A stretch of DNA of 64,000 bases from Candidatus Woesearchaeota archaeon. GTDB taxonomy: Archaea; Nanobdellota; Nanobdellia; Woesearchaeales; GW2011-AR4. Shown here in pieces: positions 36,212 through 46,382 of the stretch. The number at the start of each line of letters is the position of its first letter. Position 1 is the first letter of the stretch. The notes beneath the pieces were generated by a model. That model was not told where the DNA came from. It made no database searches and worked only from the letters and a program-made list of their open reading frames with translations. The stretch is taken from positions 1 to 64,000 of the forward strand of contig JACOZN010000010.1 in NCBI GenBank assembly GCA_016181305.1, given 5' to 3'. The translations under genes and the position numbers were made by a program.

Positions 36212-37249
36212 ATGAATGTCTTGATAACAGGCGGATGCGGCTTTATAGGCTTCAACCTGTCAATGTTCCTGAAAAAGAAGGGATTCAATGTCATTGCAAT
36301 GGACAATCTTGTAAGAAGGGGCACTGAGATTTCCAGAGCCGTGCTTGAAGACAACGGAGTGGAGTTTGTGCATGGCGATGTAAGGAACAATGAAGACTTC
36401 AGCAATGTTGACAGGAAGATAGACTTGATATTGAACACTGCGGCAGAGCCCTCTGCAATCGAAGGCTACAAAAACCCTTATTTTGACTTCACCAACAATT
36501 CGCTGTCAGTCATCAACATACTTGAGCTTGCGCGAAAGAACAAGATAAAGATAATCCAGTGGAGCACGAACAAGGTTTACTCAGGCGACAAGATAAATGC
36601 CATAAAGACAAAAGAGCTTGGAACAAGGTTTGAGTATGATGACGAGCTTTACAAAAACGGCATTGACGAAAGCTTTCCTATTGACGGTAATGACCATTCC
36701 ATCTATGGCCTGACGAAGCTGACAGCTGACTTGTTCTGCCAGGAATATGCAAACGCATTCAACCTGAACATCATTGTGAACAGATTCAGCTGCCTTGGGG
36801 GAGAATGGCAGTGGGGCCTGCCGAAGCAGGGATGGTTCAGCTGGTGGCCTATTGCATTTGCCTACAAGTTTCCGATAACTTACATAGGGTGGAAGGGCAA
36901 GCAGCTGAGAGACGTGCTTTACATAAAGGACATCTGCGAGCTTGTAATGAAGCAGATAGACAGTATTGATGATTTTAAGGGGGATGTTTTCAATGTCGGC
37001 GGGGGAGTGAAAAACACAATGTCGCTGATTGAAGCTACGAATTACCTTGAAAAAAAGCTCGGCTCAAAGCCCGCCATAAAAACAGAGCAAACACCGAGAA
37101 GGGCTGACCAGTGCGTTTATGTAAGCGACATAAGAAAGGTTTCAAAGACATTCAACTGGCAGCCAAAAGTGAGTCCTGAAGCAGCGTTGGACAGCATCCT
37201 GAAATGGGTGATGGAAAACAGGCAAATGCTTGACAAGGTTTACAAGTAA
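36212..37249 (+). CDS. NAD-dependent epimerase/dehydratase, CDP-paratose 2-epimerase-like
   Basis: GGCGFIGFNLSMFLKKKGFNVIAMDNL; YGLTKLTAD; GGEWQWGLPKQGWFSWW; GKQLRDVLYIKD. Confidence 0.8.
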   Translation: MNVLITGGCGFIGFNLSMFLKKKGFNVIAMDNLVRRGTEISRAVLEDNGVEFVHGDVRNNEDFSNVDRKIDLILNTAAEPSAIEGYKNPYFDFTNNSLSVINILELARKNKIKIIQWSTNKVYSGDKINAIKTKELGTRFEYDDELYKNGIDESFPIDGNDHSIYGLTKLTADLFCQEYANAFNLNIIVNRFSCLGGEWQWGLPKQGWFSWWPIAFAYKFPITYIGWKGKQLRDVLYIKDICELVMKQIDSIDDFKGDVFNVGGGVKNTMSLIEATNYLEKKLGSKPAIKTEQTPRRADQCVYVSDIRKVSKTFNWQPKVSPEAALDSILKWVMENRQMLDKVYK

Positions 37250-37260
37250 AGGTTTCTATT

Positions 37261-37977
37261 ATGAGGCATAGCTTATCTGTCATAGTCGCGTGTTACAACG
37301 AGGAAAAAAACATAGCCCGCACTTTGAAAAGGATAAGCAAGATAGTCCCTTACGCCGAGATTATTGCAGTTGACGACGGCAGCGCTGACAGCACTTCCGA
37401 AGCTGCAAAAAAGGCAGGCATAAAAAATCTCAAAGTTGTATGGTACAGGCAGAACATGGGCAAGGGCTATGCAATAAGAAAAGGGGTTGATGCTGCAAAA
37501 GGGGCTGTGCAGGCGCAGGTTGACGCTGACTCGCAGTTTCCGCCTGAGGAGCTGCCAAGGCTGATAAAGCCGATTCTTGATGATAATGCCGATGTTGTCT
37601 TTGCATCGAGGTTTGTTAAGGGGAGCACTATACAGAAAGGCTCGCTGACAAAAATGAGGAGGCTGGCTAATTTTGTAGTCTCGGGGTTTACGTCAATTTT
37701 GGCTGGAAAAAGGTTTACAGACGTCAATGCAGGGTTCAAGGCATGGAAAACCAGTGCAATAAGGGACATTGATTTTCGGTGCAGGCATTTTGCATACGAG
37801 CCTGAAATTGCGATAAAGGGCATTGACAAAGGCTACAGGTTTGTCGAAGTGCCTGTCAATTACAAGGGAAGGCAGAAGGGCATCAGCAACGTTAAACTTT
37901 TAAGGGACGGGATAATCATACCATTGTATTTATTAAGGCTGAAATTATCGCTTGTGAAAAAAAGGATTTTTGGCTGA
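37261..37977 (+). CDS. GT2 family glycosyltransferase
   Basis: VIVACYNEEKNIARTLKRI, AVDDGSADST, VDADSQFPPEELP. Confidence 0.87.
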   Translation: MRHSLSVIVACYNEEKNIARTLKRISKIVPYAEIIAVDDGSADSTSEAAKKAGIKNLKVVWYRQNMGKGYAIRKGVDAAKGAVQAQVDADSQFPPEELPRLIKPILDDNADVVFASRFVKGSTIQKGSLTKMRRLANFVVSGFTSILAGKRFTDVNAGFKAWKTSAIRDIDFRCRHFAYEPEIAIKGIDKGYRFVEVPVNYKGRQKGISNVKLLRDGIIIPLYLLRLKLSLVKKRIFG

Positions 37978-39619
37978 CATGAAGCTTTCAGGCTTGCTGG
38001 AAAACGCATATTTGATCCTGGTATTCTCAGTCTTATTGCTCATCGGCAATGCAAATTTATGGAATCACCAGCTGTCGCATGATTTTCCTTATGGATACCT
38101 TGCGTCTGACGCGTTCCAGCACCAGATCAGGGCTGACGCAATAAAGGACGCAGGCAATTTCAGATACGAGGCAAGCTACATATCGCATGGCTTTGAGAAC
38201 GCAGTCGGAAGATACCCCCCGGTCATTTATCATCTGGCTGTAATGTTTTCATATCTGTCAGGGCTGCAGGTTTATGATGCAATATACTTCATTGTTTTTC
38301 TTTTTGCGTCCTTAGCTGCAATGCTTATGTATATCATAATTAGAGGCGCTAATAAGAACGCTGCATTGATTGCCCTTCCAATGTCATTGCTGATATTCGC
38401 AAACCCAAACTACCTTGGCTTTGCATGGGGGCACTGGCCTTCAATACTCGGGCAGTTTTTCCTCATAGCCCTCTTCTGGGGCATTCACAGGATTGGCATA
38501 GAAAAATCATTTCTGCTCATCGGGATTTTTTTAAGCGCTATAATCATGACTCATACCTCTGAGATTGTCTTTGCAGGGTTTTTCATTCTTGCTGTTATGG
38601 CGGCAAATTTTCTGCTTAAAAAATTCAATGCCAAGGACATAAAAAAATTGGCATTTGCCGGGATTTTAGCATTGATATTAACAGCCTATTATCTGATAAT
38701 TTTCCTAAACAGCTGGTTTGTTGTACAGCCGTACCAGTTCAGCGTAAAGCCAGTATGGGAGGGCAACCCGGGATTTTACCTTGCAGATTTCAAGATTTTG
38801 CTGGTGTTCATCCTGATTGGGCTGCTGCTTTTTTTTGCCACAATTAAAAACACCAATGCTGCTTTTCTGGCAGGCATAAGCATGCTGGTGATGGGCTACG
38901 GCAACTATTTCGGGTTTGACTGGAGGGCTTTCCAATTGAGGTTTTTATGGCCGATTTATCTCTCTGTATTTTTTGGATTTGCTGTCTATTATATTTTGAA
39001 ATTTTTCATAAAGAACTGGAATCTTATTTATTCAATCCTGGCAAGTGCGGTTTTTCTGGCGCTTTTATTGGGCTTGGTTAATGTTCCTTTTATTCCACAT
39101 TACCAGAAGCTTGAAACTCGGGGCATAATGGATGGATTTCATTGGCAGGCTTTAAGGTGGCTGAGCGAGAATACCCCAAGCAGTGCAAAGATTTATTTCT
39201 TTTACGGCGACATCTACAGCCAGGATGCCCTGCTGAGGAACTCCAAAAGGGTGCATTCTCAGGTTGACCCCAATGATTTTGTAAATGCAATAAACAGCAG
39301 GAAGGTTATGAGGCAGTATGCAACAGAGCTGCCTGGAGACGGAGGGGGGGGCATTGCCTACAGAAAGTCATTTTTATCATTCGGGCTTTATAACAACGAG
39401 GTGCCTGAAGACTATTTTTGGGGAAAAAAGGACATATGCCGGTTTGACTATTTTGTTTTTGACAAAGCGTCAAATCAGCAGGCGCTGGCGCAGTATAATT
39501 TAATTATAGCAAAAAAACTGGTGGAAAAAAAATCCGAGCCGGTTTTTGAAAATCAGATTGTTGCCATATTGAAAAACAACAAAGTAGGAGGCGACTGCAT
39601 TGAGGAAGGAAACTTTTGA
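37970..39619 (+). CDS. Polytopic GT-C-like membrane protein (module A)
   Basis: TM helices; YGYLASDAFQHQIRAD, YPPVIYHL, WGHWPSILGQ shared with the 40280-41830 protein. Confidence 0.55.
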   Translation: MADMKLSGLLENAYLILVFSVLLLIGNANLWNHQLSHDFPYGYLASDAFQHQIRADAIKDAGNFRYEASYISHGFENAVGRYPPVIYHLAVMFSYLSGLQVYDAIYFIVFLFASLAAMLMYIIIRGANKNAALIALPMSLLIFANPNYLGFAWGHWPSILGQFFLIALFWGIHRIGIEKSFLLIGIFLSAIIMTHTSEIVFAGFFILAVMAANFLLKKFNAKDIKKLAFAGILALILTAYYLIIFLNSWFVVQPYQFSVKPVWEGNPGFYLADFKILLVFILIGLLLFFATIKNTNAAFLAGISMLVMGYGNYFGFDWRAFQLRFLWPIYLSVFFGFAVYYILKFFIKNWNLIYSILASAVFLALLLGLVNVPFIPHYQKLETRGIMDGFHWQALRWLSENTPSSAKIYFFYGDIYSQDALLRNSKRVHSQVDPNDFVNAINSRKVMRQYATELPGDGGGGIAYRKSFLSFGLYNNEVPEDYFWGKKDICRFDYFVFDKASNQQALAQYNLIIAKKLVEKKSEPVFENQIVAILKNNKVGGDCIEEGNF

Positions 39620-39959
39620 AATGATGAGAAAGGAATTGGCTAAACTGGGAATTTTATTTCTGCTGTTTATTTTAATATTCAAGATAATATACTTCAATGA
39701 GAGTTTTTTTGTTGTGTTCAGGGCAGTGATTGCAATTTTCTGGATGTTTGCATTGCCCGGCTATTTCCTAATGCTTTACTGGCATGAGAAGCTTGAGTTT
39801 CTGGAGAGATTGATTGCCGGGATTGCATTAAGCGCTGCAGTGATTGGAATCAGCAGCTATTATGCTGGTTTGATAGGGCTAAATATAAAATACCATACGA
39901 TAATTCTGCCTGCTGTGTTGATAGTTTTAGGAATAATCATCAATTTTAGGAAGCAGTAG
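39600..39959 (+). CDS. Small DUF1616-like membrane protein (module A)
   Basis: FALPGYFLMLYW...LEFLERLIAGIALSAAVIGISSYYAGLIGL. Confidence 0.5.
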   Translation: MRKETFEMMRKELAKLGILFLLFILIFKIIYFNESFFVVFRAVIAIFWMFALPGYFLMLYWHEKLEFLERLIAGIALSAAVIGISSYYAGLIGLNIKYHTIILPAVLIVLGIIINFRKQ

Positions 39960-39962
39960 AAT

Positions 39963-40283
39963 TTAACTTTTTTTCATGTATTTCTTAGCCATGAAAGCAA
40001 TTACAATCAATAAAATGAAGGTTATTGCTATTGCAGCCCTCAATGAAATTACCAAGCCAAGCAAATAAACAACTGACGGGAATATGCCGACGCCTATAAA
40101 GAAAGCAAAGACTATTTTTTCCTGCGCAGATAAATCAAAATTGTTTAGTATCAGATAAGCTGGCAGGATAAATAACAAAATTGTTCCTGCTATTGTCCTT
40201 AAGCCTGTTATTCCGAGGGCTGCAAAGAAGAATATTGCTGTTAAAGCCAAAATTATTGCCATGAATATTTTGTTTTCTTTCAT
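39963..40283 (-). CDS. Small DUF1616-like membrane protein (module B)
   Basis: LFILPAYLILNNFDLSAQEKIVFAFFIGVGIFPSVVYLLGLV, paralogous layout to 39600-39959. Confidence 0.5.
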   Translation of the reverse strand: MKENKIFMAIILALTAIFFFAALGITGLRTIAGTILLFILPAYLILNNFDLSAQEKIVFAFFIGVGIFPSVVYLLGLVISLRAAIAITFILLIVIAFMAKKYMKKS

Positions 40284-41830
40284 TTTAGCCTGTAAATCCT
40301 TATGTTATTTTTGTCATAAAGCAAAGTATATTTTTTCAGCTCATTTGATTCAAACTGCCTCAGTTTTTCAATGCCTGCCCTGTCATTCAGAAGGATTAAA
40401 TCAGTGTAGTCAACCATAAGATAATCCTGTGCTGTTGGCAGGTTCTCAAAAAAGCGGTTTAGCCTTTGCGAGAAAACCGCCATCCACGGCAGATGCCTGT
40501 ACAATGGCTCCGGAACCCCGACAACAGAGACATTGGAAGTTGGAGGTATATTGGCTCTTGCCCATTCGCTTGCCTCGTATTGTGATGGGGTAATCCTGCC
40601 AAGCCCTGCATAAGCATTTTTTAATGTTTCAGCGCTTTTTCCATTGATTGAAATTATTAAAACAGCAATTACTATGAATATGCCATACTTGATATAATCT
40701 TTATATTTGGACTTGATAAATGACGCCAAAGACAATGCCCCTATTGCTGTAATAGGCGCAAATATATGCGCGGATGCTGAAAGCGAGCGGTGTAAAAATG
40801 CTGCCTTTCCGATTATGTCGCGGTGCAGGACAAGATACAGGCTGACAAGCCATGCAAGCATGAGCAAGTCATTTCCCTGCCTTCTGAACGCCAAAACAGC
40901 TATGCCCAGAAGCAGGAAAGGCAAAGTCCACAAGCCGTGCATTTCCCCGAATGAGAAGTATGACTCCGGGACAGAGCCTGTGAAATCCTTTGGATTCGGA
41001 GCCCAGTGAACAAGCCTTGAAAGCCCGAAGCCCTTTTTTGCCTCTTCCCCCTTGACACCAAAGCGCGCAAACGTGTTGCCTGTCTGGTATGGGAAGATTG
41101 CGAGCATTACAATTATTATCAAGGCGCACAGAAGAATGTGCTTGAAATTAAACGGCGCTTTTCTTTCCTTGATGAGCAGGAATACGAACAAAACAGCTAT
41201 TCCGAGCAAAGAGTGAAATGCCGCCAACTGGTGCATGTAAAGGTTTATCCCGAATAATATTGCTGTTAAATAAAGATAGACTGTTTTTTCCTTTCCATCA
41301 GCATAGGATGTATAGTATCTGTAAAAGCAGTATAGGATTAAAGGCACATATGCATATGCAAGCCTTTCAGGCCACTGCCCCCACAGGAAAGGCAGGAAAT
41401 CAAGAGGCGAGAACACTAAAAACAAGGCTGAAAGCAAAGCAGGCAAAAACCCGAATAAGGAGTTTATTACAAAATACACTGATATTATTATTGCTGTTGA
41501 GAAAACTGCATTGAGGATGTAAATTGGCACTATTCTTTCGCCTGCTACCGCCTGTATTACTGCAAATGCCGTATGGAATGGCGGGTAGTACCACAATGTG
41601 TGCGGCTTGTAAATGTTGTCTGTGCCGTACCTGAAGTCAATGTAATGGGGCAGGTTCACAAGCGACTTGTCATTGACTGCCATATAATCAGCGACTTCAA
41701 CATGGGATATTGCATCGTACTCTCCGTAAGGCAGCCTGTTTTTCTGCAAAGGCTGGGTCCAGATGTATATTGCCGATAAGTAAAGGGCAATGAATATGAG
41801 TGTTTCAAGCCATGACTTGTTCAGCTTCAT
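40280..41830 (-). CDS. Polytopic GT-C-like membrane protein (module B)
   Basis: LPYGEYDAISHVEVADYM, YYPPFHTA, WGQWPERLAYAY shared with module A. Confidence 0.55.
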   Translation of the reverse strand: MKLNKSWLETLIFIALYLSAIYIWTQPLQKNRLPYGEYDAISHVEVADYMAVNDKSLVNLPHYIDFRYGTDNIYKPHTLWYYPPFHTAFAVIQAVAGERIVPIYILNAVFSTAIIISVYFVINSLFGFLPALLSALFLVFSPLDFLPFLWGQWPERLAYAYVPLILYCFYRYYTSYADGKEKTVYLYLTAILFGINLYMHQLAAFHSLLGIAVLFVFLLIKERKAPFNFKHILLCALIIIVMLAIFPYQTGNTFARFGVKGEEAKKGFGLSRLVHWAPNPKDFTGSVPESYFSFGEMHGLWTLPFLLLGIAVLAFRRQGNDLLMLAWLVSLYLVLHRDIIGKAAFLHRSLSASAHIFAPITAIGALSLASFIKSKYKDYIKYGIFIVIAVLIISINGKSAETLKNAYAGLGRITPSQYEASEWARANIPPTSNVSVVGVPEPLYRHLPWMAVFSQRLNRFFENLPTAQDYLMVDYTDLILLNDRAGIEKLRQFESNELKKYTLLYDKNNIRIYRLK

Positions 41831-41909
41831 GAAAAGCCCTAATTTACAGGTGTTTATAAAGATTTAGCTATCAGAAACCTTTAAATTAAGCCAATATTTC
41901 TTTTTATGA

Positions 41910-42917
41910 ATGAAAATTTTGATAATAAAGCTCGGCGCAATAGGGGACGTGCTGAGGACAACCGCCATATTGCAGGGCTTGAAAGAAAAGTACAGGAATT
42001 GCTATATTAGCTGGGCAACCAAAAAAGAGTCTTTTGGCATTTTGAAGAACAATAAATTCATTGACAGGATATTTTTGATTGGCAATGGGGCAAAAAATGA
42101 GCTAAAAGAAAAAGAATGTGATTTAGTCATAAGCTTGGATGATAATTATGAAGCTTGCGAATTTGCTTCTGGTGTAAATCCAAAAAAATTAGTTGGGGCT
42201 TACCTAAAAGATAATAAAAGAGCCTATACAAAAGACTCTGCCTTGTGGTTTGACATGGGATTGATTTCAAGGTTTGGGAAGAAAAAAGCTGATATCCTAA
42301 AGGCAAAAAACAAAAAAACGTATCAGGAAATAATGTACAAAATGCTCGGGCTGAAGTACAAAAAGCAGGAGCCTATATTGAACTTGACTAAAAAGGAGCT
42401 TGATTTTGGCAGAGAGTTTGCGCAAAAAAATAAAATAGGCAAAAAAGATTTGGTTATCGGCATTAATACAGGTGCAGGGGGAAGATGGCATGACAAGAAG
42501 CTAAGCATTGAAAAGGCTGCTGAGTTGGTTGATGAATTGAATAAAATAAAAAATGCAAGGTTATTGCTTTTTGGCGGCCCTGAAGAAAAGGAAAGAAATG
42601 GGCGGATAAAAAAATTAATTAAAACAAAAATAATTGATGCTGGCTGCAGCAACTCATTGATGGAATTTGCCTCTTTGGTCAATTTATGCAATATCTTGGT
42701 AACTTCTGACAGCCTTGCAATGCACATTGGAGTTGCCCTGAAAAAGAAGGTTGTTGCATTTTTCTGCCCCACAAGCCCCTATGAGATTGAATTATACAAC
42801 AGGGGGATAAAGATAGTGCCGAGAAAAGGGTGTGTCTGCTGCTACAAAGAGAAATGCGATATTACTCCGGAGTATGATGTGGATGAGATTGTGAGGGGTG
42901 TGAAAAAGTTAATTTAA
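41910..42917 (+). CDS. GT9 family heptosyltransferase-like protein
   Basis: MKILIIKLGAIGDVLRTTAILQGLKEKY; GINTGAGGRWHDKKLS; LVTSDSLAMHIGVALKKKVVAFFCPTSP. Confidence 0.9.
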   Translation: MKILIIKLGAIGDVLRTTAILQGLKEKYRNCYISWATKKESFGILKNNKFIDRIFLIGNGAKNELKEKECDLVISLDDNYEACEFASGVNPKKLVGAYLKDNKRAYTKDSALWFDMGLISRFGKKKADILKAKNKKTYQEIMYKMLGLKYKKQEPILNLTKKELDFGREFAQKNKIGKKDLVIGINTGAGGRWHDKKLSIEKAAELVDELNKIKNARLLLFGGPEEKERNGRIKKLIKTKIIDAGCSNSLMEFASLVNLCNILVTSDSLAMHIGVALKKKVVAFFCPTSPYEIELYNRGIKIVPRKGCVCCYKEKCDITPEYDVDEIVRGVKKLI

Positions 42918-44545
42918 CTTTTTTTCTTAAATATAAGCTTATACCAGAAGATTACACCAAATCCAAAAATTACTAATAATGTTGTACCGGCTACAAATTC
43001 CCTGGTCTTTAGTTTTGACAATAACTGGGTTGCACCCCTTCTTGCAATTTGATTTAAACTTTCATTTTTCAATGTTAATCCAGAAGTTTGAGTCGTTTGT
43101 GCTGCTACTTGAGGCTCTATTTTTGCATTCTTCGCTTCGGTTATTGATTCTTCTTCTTTTACTTCACATTTTTTACTAGTTATCAGAGGTTTTGATTCTT
43201 CGGGACATGGAGTTTCCTGTGAATGCTGAGGAACTTTGACGAAGTTGCACTGCCTTGTTTGTAGTCCATCAATGCAATCACTCCATTCACTACATTGCCA
43301 ATCCATATTGCAAACATAACTAATGCCGCTGCCGCCTCCACCACTTCCGCCTCCGCCGCCTCCAGAGCTGCCACCGCCAGAAGAGCTTCCTGAACTGCCA
43401 CCGCTACTATCCCCGCTACTGGCAGGCGCCTCTTGGGTAGTATAGGTGCTAAATTGTGTAACATTAAAAATCAAAGTACCATCTGAATAATTCACTATTT
43501 TGCATATTGTATCTGGGCATTCAATGCCATCTTTCAAAATTTTTGGGGTTGTATTGTATGTTAGATTATATAGATAAAGTGTGGAGCTTTTGTTTAATGA
43601 CGGAATAGCGCTGCTGTTTATTTCAATTCTATTGCTGGAGATTTTTATATATTTACTAATATCTGATACTCCATCCAGACTTACAGCTTCGGCAAATTTT
43701 ATTTTGCCAGAATCAACTTGTTCAAAAGTCAGGTTCTCTATCCTTGACATATTGACTTGGGTAAAATCCGTTGTTTCGCCTGAAAAATTACCTATTACAA
43801 TTAAAGTGAATCTTCTTGTTCCAGTTATGCTTTCAAAACCTGCGGCATCTGTACAAGCAATACTCCAATTATAGTATTGTATACTTTCAATAGTTGTTGA
43901 AATATTTATTTTAATTTCTATCCAATTCATTATTATAGAGAAGTAGTCTGTCTTATTTACTTTGTTATTGAATATTAAAGAACAGTTTGCCAGTGGTGAT
44001 GCATCAGTTATAGAATATGCAAATGTTAATTCTTTTGAAATATTATTTGAAATATTTGAATTATCTACACTAAAAGCGCTATTATTTACTGGTCTATTAA
44101 TATTAGAAATTATTGGGGGGAGTCTATCCAGAGTTATTCTTTTGGATGATACCGCTGTAGTAGAAGCAGTATTATTTATCCTGAAGCTAATGTTATAAAA
44201 ATGCTGGTCTGCATTTGAAATGTTCCAAGGATAAGAACAATTCCCGCTTAAATAATCAGCTGAATAATTTGTAGTAACATTGACAGTAGACCATTCTACA
44301 TTGCAATCACCATCTTCAGCTATACATAACTCGCAAGAGTTATTAGCATTAAAGCCAACCCCAGAGTCTGAAAAATTAGCAAATAATACCAAGTTATCGA
44401 TTGTAGTTATATATGAGGATAGAGATTTATCAATCTCAATGATAGGAATCGCTCTAACGTATAAAACTGACACTAACAAAAATAGCGAGGCAATTAGCAG
44501 CAAGGCTGGTTTCTTCATTAAAATTCTCCTCTTATGGAAAAACAA
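42914..44545 (-). CDS. Secreted sequon-rich protein with Ser/Gly linker, TSP1-like motif and C-terminal TM
   Basis: SSGDSSGGSSGSSSGGGSSGGGGGGSGGGGSG linker; CNMDWQCSEWSDCIDGLQTRQC; C-terminal TM followed by KKKS. Confidence 0.65.
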   Translation of the reverse strand: MFFHKRRILMKKPALLLIASLFLLVSVLYVRAIPIIEIDKSLSSYITTIDNLVLFANFSDSGVGFNANNSCELCIAEDGDCNVEWSTVNVTTNYSADYLSGNCSYPWNISNADQHFYNISFRINNTASTTAVSSKRITLDRLPPIISNINRPVNNSAFSVDNSNISNNISKELTFAYSITDASPLANCSLIFNNKVNKTDYFSIIMNWIEIKINISTTIESIQYYNWSIACTDAAGFESITGTRRFTLIVIGNFSGETTDFTQVNMSRIENLTFEQVDSGKIKFAEAVSLDGVSDISKYIKISSNRIEINSSAIPSLNKSSTLYLYNLTYNTTPKILKDGIECPDTICKIVNYSDGTLIFNVTQFSTYTTQEAPASSGDSSGGSSGSSSGGGSSGGGGGGSGGGGSGISYVCNMDWQCSEWSDCIDGLQTRQCNFVKVPQHSQETPCPEESKPLITSKKCEVKEEESITEAKNAKIEPQVAAQTTQTSGLTLKNESLNQIARRGATQLLSKLKTREFVAGTTLLVIFGFGVIFWYKLIFKKKS

Positions 44546-44652
44546 AAAAAAACCACTTTTTAGTATATAAAATGAACAATTTATTTAAACTTTCCTATAA
44601 AATTTAAGAGGATAACTAAATTTATAAATGCCCATATATGCCATTGAAATAG

Positions 44653-45369
44653 ATGAAAACCTTTGTAATGATTCCAACATACAATGAAAGCGAGAATATA
44701 AAGAATTTGATAAATAAAATTCTAAAATTAAGGATAAATAATTTGCATATTGCTGTAGTTGACGACAACAGCCCTGACGGGACATGGAAAATAGTGCAAG
44801 ACATCTCCAAAGCCAAGAAAAATGTCCATCTTTTATTGAGAAAAAAAGACAAAGGAAGGGGCTCGGCTGGAAAAGACGGCTTTATTTACTGCCTGAAGCA
44901 TGGTGCTGATGCAATAGTCGAGATGGACGCAGACATGTCGCACAATCCCAAATACATTCCCGAAATGCTGAAAGGGATAAAAAACCATGACATTGTGCTT
45001 GGCTCCAGACGGGTTAAAGGCGCCAAAGAGGTCGGAAGGGGCTTTATAAGAAGATTGATAACTTATATTGCAAATTTATACATAAGGCTGATGCTCGGCA
45101 TAAAAGTCAGGGACTGCAACTCGGGATTCAGGTGCTTCACAAGGGAGATCATGGAAAAGATACAGCCTGAAAAGCTTGAGTCAAAAGGTCCCTCGATAGT
45201 GCAGGAAGTCTTATTCAAGGCGCACTTAAAAAACGCAAGGATAAAGGAGATTCCGATAGTTTTTGTCAACAGGACAAAAGGGCATTCAAAGCTTGGGATT
45301 CCGCAATTAGCTACCGGGTATTTCATGGTGCTGAAACTGAAAATGCTGTCAGTAATGGGGAGAATATGA
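44653..45369 (+). CDS. Dolichol-phosphate mannosyltransferase-like GT2
   Basis: MIPTYNESENIKNLINKIL, VVDDNSPDGT, EMDADMSHNPKYIPEML, VLGSRRVKG. Confidence 0.9.
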   Translation: MKTFVMIPTYNESENIKNLINKILKLRINNLHIAVVDDNSPDGTWKIVQDISKAKKNVHLLLRKKDKGRGSAGKDGFIYCLKHGADAIVEMDADMSHNPKYIPEMLKGIKNHDIVLGSRRVKGAKEVGRGFIRRLITYIANLYIRLMLGIKVRDCNSGFRCFTREIMEKIQPEKLESKGPSIVQEVLFKAHLKNARIKEIPIVFVNRTKGHSKLGIPQLATGYFMVLKLKMLSVMGRI

Positions 45370-46382
45370 AGATAGCGATTTTAACCCCGACATTCTCGCA
45401 CTACAGCGGGATAGACAGGGTTGTGCAGCAGCAGGCAGAAGAATATGCAAAAAAAGGGCATAAAGTTGCTGTTTTTGCGCTTGAAGGCGGCATAAAGCCA
45501 AAAAATTTCAGGCTTGAGCTGCTTGGAATGCCAAAAAGCCTGTTTTTGCAGAGATTGTACAGGCTGTTTTTCTTCCTTGATTTCATTAAAATAAAAAAGG
45601 CTGCAAAGAAGCTCAAGAATTACGATATTGCCATATCGCACCAGTACCCGATGAATTTAATAGCCTCGAGGGCAAAAAAGTATTACAAAACAAAGTACAT
45701 TTACCACAACCACGGCATTGGCTATGACTATCTGTTCGGCAGCATTTTTGAAAAATTATACATGAAATTGTTTGGGTGCTTTACAAGGCTTTCCCTGAGA
45801 AATGCCGATTCTGCCTTTTCTGTCAGCAAATTCCTGAGAAACGAGCTGATGGGGGAAACAGGAATTAAGAGCAAAGTTTTATACAATAAAATCAATCCAA
45901 GATACAAAAAAAAACTGGATGGCTCAAAAATAAGAAAAAGGCTGGGCATAAAAAACAATGAAAAATTATTATTCTTTATCGGAAGGCTGTCGCCGCACAA
46001 GAATGTGCACACTTTATTGAAGATTTTTGAACTGGTTAATGAGGAAATGCCAAGCGCAAAGCTGCTTATCATTGGAAAGCCGACTTTCAGGGGCTATTTC
46101 AGGAAATTGAAGGCAATGGCAGGCAGGAATGTAATCTTTAAGGAGTCCATAGAAGACAGTAACCTGCCTTATTGCTATGCTGCATGCGACTTGTATGTGA
46201 CTGCATCTTTATGGGAAGGCTTCAACCTGCCGATTGCAGAGGCGCAGGCATGCGGCAAGAAGGTTGTTGCATTCAGCATCGGCTCGCATCCTGAAGTTGT
46301 TAAAAATGGAGTTTTAGTAAAAGAAGGCGACATTAAAGGATTTGCAAATGCCGCAATAAAAATACTGGAATCTAAACAATAA
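45366..46382 (+). CDS. GT4 family glycosyltransferase
   Basis: KIAILTPTFSHYSGIDRVVQQ; IGRLSPHKNVHTLLKIFE; LWEGFNLPIAEAQACGKKVVAF. Confidence 0.9.
   Translation: MKIAILTPTFSHYSGIDRVVQQQAEEYAKKGHKVAVFALEGGIKPKNFRLELLGMPKSLFLQRLYRLFFFLDFIKIKKAAKKLKNYDIAISHQYPMNLIASRAKKYYKTKYIYHNHGIGYDYLFGSIFEKLYMKLFGCFTRLSLRNADSAFSVSKFLRNELMGETGIKSKVLYNKINPRYKKKLDGSKIRKRLGIKNNEKLLFFIGRLSPHKNVHTLLKIFELVNEEMPSAKLLIIGKPTFRGYFRKLKAMAGRNVIFKESIEDSNLPYCYAACDLYVTASLWEGFNLPIAEAQACGKKVVAFSIGSHPEVVKNGVLVKEGDIKGFANAAIKILESKQ

Noticed and set aside
43330-43430. GC-rich Ser/Gly codon repeat as a genomic repeat element
   Set aside because: Explained by a low-complexity Ser/Gly protein linker.
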